Shown here one piece after another: positions 63,454 through 64,000 of a DNA stretch of 64,000 bases. Within the stretch, counting starts at the first letter, position 1. Each line of letters starts with the position of its first letter. The notes under the pieces are model-generated. The model did not search any database. It was not told the DNA's origin and saw only the letters and a list, made by a program, of their open reading frames with translations. The position numbers and the translations under genes were made by a program. Origin of the DNA: Diplosphaera chodatii (Eukaryota; Chlorophyta; Trebouxiophyceae; Prasiolales; Stichococcaceae). The stretch spans positions 992,001 to 1,056,000 of the forward strand of contig JAALGY010000054.1 in NCBI GenBank assembly GCA_032358165.1, written 5' to 3'.

Positions 63454-63555
63454 GGTTGTATGGTGGAGTGGTCTAACACGACAGACTTGAAGTCAACACG
63501 CTTGACCTGATATCTGTTCCCGAGAGGGGCCCAGGTTCGAACCCTGGTGCAACCG
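63454..63555 (+). tRNA. trnS-UGA: tRNA-Ser (anticodon UGA) with a 20-nt intron
   Basis: The cloverleaf folds by eye. Acceptor arm GGTTGTA (63454-63460) pairs with TGCAACC (63548-63554, one G-U), with discriminator G at 63555, typical of eukaryotic tRNA-Ser. The D arm carries GTGGAGTGGTCTAACAC. The anticodon stem ACAGA (63481-63485) pairs with TCTGT (63513-63517). Its loop reads C-T-TGA-A, giving anticodon TGA at 63488-63490, and is interrupted after position 37 by an intron at 63492-63511. A long class II variable arm (CCC-GAGA-GGG) and a T arm CCAGG-TTCGAAC-CCTGG follow. A TTTT at 63562-63565 is a pol III terminator. No CCA is encoded. The canonical intron position implies removal by the tRNA splicing endonuclease. 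Confidence 0.93.
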
Positions 63556-63561
63556 CACGAA

Positions 63562-63565
63562 TTTT
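63562..63565 (+). terminator. RNA polymerase III terminator of tRNA-Ser
   Basis: A run of four T on the sense strand, seven bases after the discriminator base of tRNA-Ser. This is the minimal pol III stop. Confidence 0.7.
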
Positions 63566-64000
63566 GCTGCCCTCAGCTCTGAGCTGCTGACACACAGTCG
63601 AACGCTTCAGCTCCGCTTATACACATCGCGAAAGGTGTCATCTGGACAACCCGAAGGTGAGTGGGTGGGTCACTCGCTATGCGTGCCCTTGAGGGTGCAT
63701 ATGCATGGCGAGGGTCCACATACGCAGCACAACCTGTGTGCGTCCGCAGGTTGGGTGGCGAAGCATCTCCATAGGTCATCATTCAGCATTGGTATAACTC
63801 AAGAAATAAAGTCACGTCGTGTGCGCTGACGACGTCTGCATGTGAGCATCGCATTTATGTCGTGCATGCATGACAGCAGTACTTTGCAGCGGCCTTCAGG
63901 CTGATGGTTCTTGCGTTCTCCGCAACCTGTTCCACTTCAGAAACTGTCGCCAACATTTTTCGTTTGTAACAAAAAACGTCACGGCTCCGCAGCACTGAAG
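63566..64000. other. Right-edge region without a recognised gene
   Basis: About 435 bases after the tRNA. Short open frames here show no recognisable protein. Nothing else is supported. Confidence 0.4.

Overview
This window looks like a piece of nuclear genome from a green alga, most likely a trebouxiophyte of the Chlorella/Coccomyxa type. The reasons are dense short introns (about 80-150 nt) that mostly run from GTGCG/GTGAG to TGCAG, GC-rich third codon positions, plastid-type transit peptides, plant-type enzymes (a BBE-like FAD oxidase, a GLYR-type reductase) and an interrupted eukaryotic tRNA-Ser. The species is not determined. No mobile element, CRISPR array, virus-derived gene or bacterial operon was recognised. 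I traced exons by hand from splice signals, reading-frame phase and conserved motifs; exons are firm where coordinates are given and approximate elsewhere.

Layout: (1) 1-3201, minus: an rRNA-processing Sas10/Utp3/C1D protein whose N-terminal half is Sas10/UTP3-like and whose C-terminal half is neuroguidin/LCP5-like; it runs off the left edge. (2) 3956-6960, plus: plastid-type argininosuccinate synthase. (3) 7443-9358, plus: PrmC/HemK release-factor glutamine methyltransferase. (4) 9878 to about 19900, plus: a SEN1/senataxin superfamily 1 helicase in many exons. (5) 20463-24841, plus: a plastid-targeted long coiled-coil protein. (6) 25693-28867, plus: a secreted berberine-bridge-enzyme-like flavoprotein. 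(7) 29584-31660, plus: a SET+MYND lysine methyltransferase. (8) 32111-37342, plus: a homologue of NELF-B/COBRA1. (9) 37954-39927, minus: an F-box/leucine-rich-repeat protein. (10) 40616-42738, plus: glyoxylate/succinic semialdehyde reductase. (11) 43115-44227, plus: tRNA 2'-phosphotransferase. (12) 45081-54014, plus: an OSCA/CSC1-type ion channel with a large low-complexity cytosolic insert. (13) 54668-57058, minus: a coiled-coil protein of unknown function. (14) 57750-62778, plus: a secretory-pathway protein with two GT34 glycosyltransferase domains and PAN/apple-like modules. (15) 63454-63555: tRNA-Ser(UGA) with a 20-nt intron.

The genes do not form a pathway. Several act in RNA metabolism: an SSU-processome factor, the Sen1 termination helicase, the NELF-B pausing factor, Tpt1 for tRNA splicing, and an intron-containing tRNA that could use Tpt1 chemistry. 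The most interesting points are the NELF-B homologue, because NELF is usually described as missing from land plants; the Sas10-LCP5 hybrid; the tandem GT34 protein whose first domain has lost its DxD motif; and apparent GC-AG introns in three genes.
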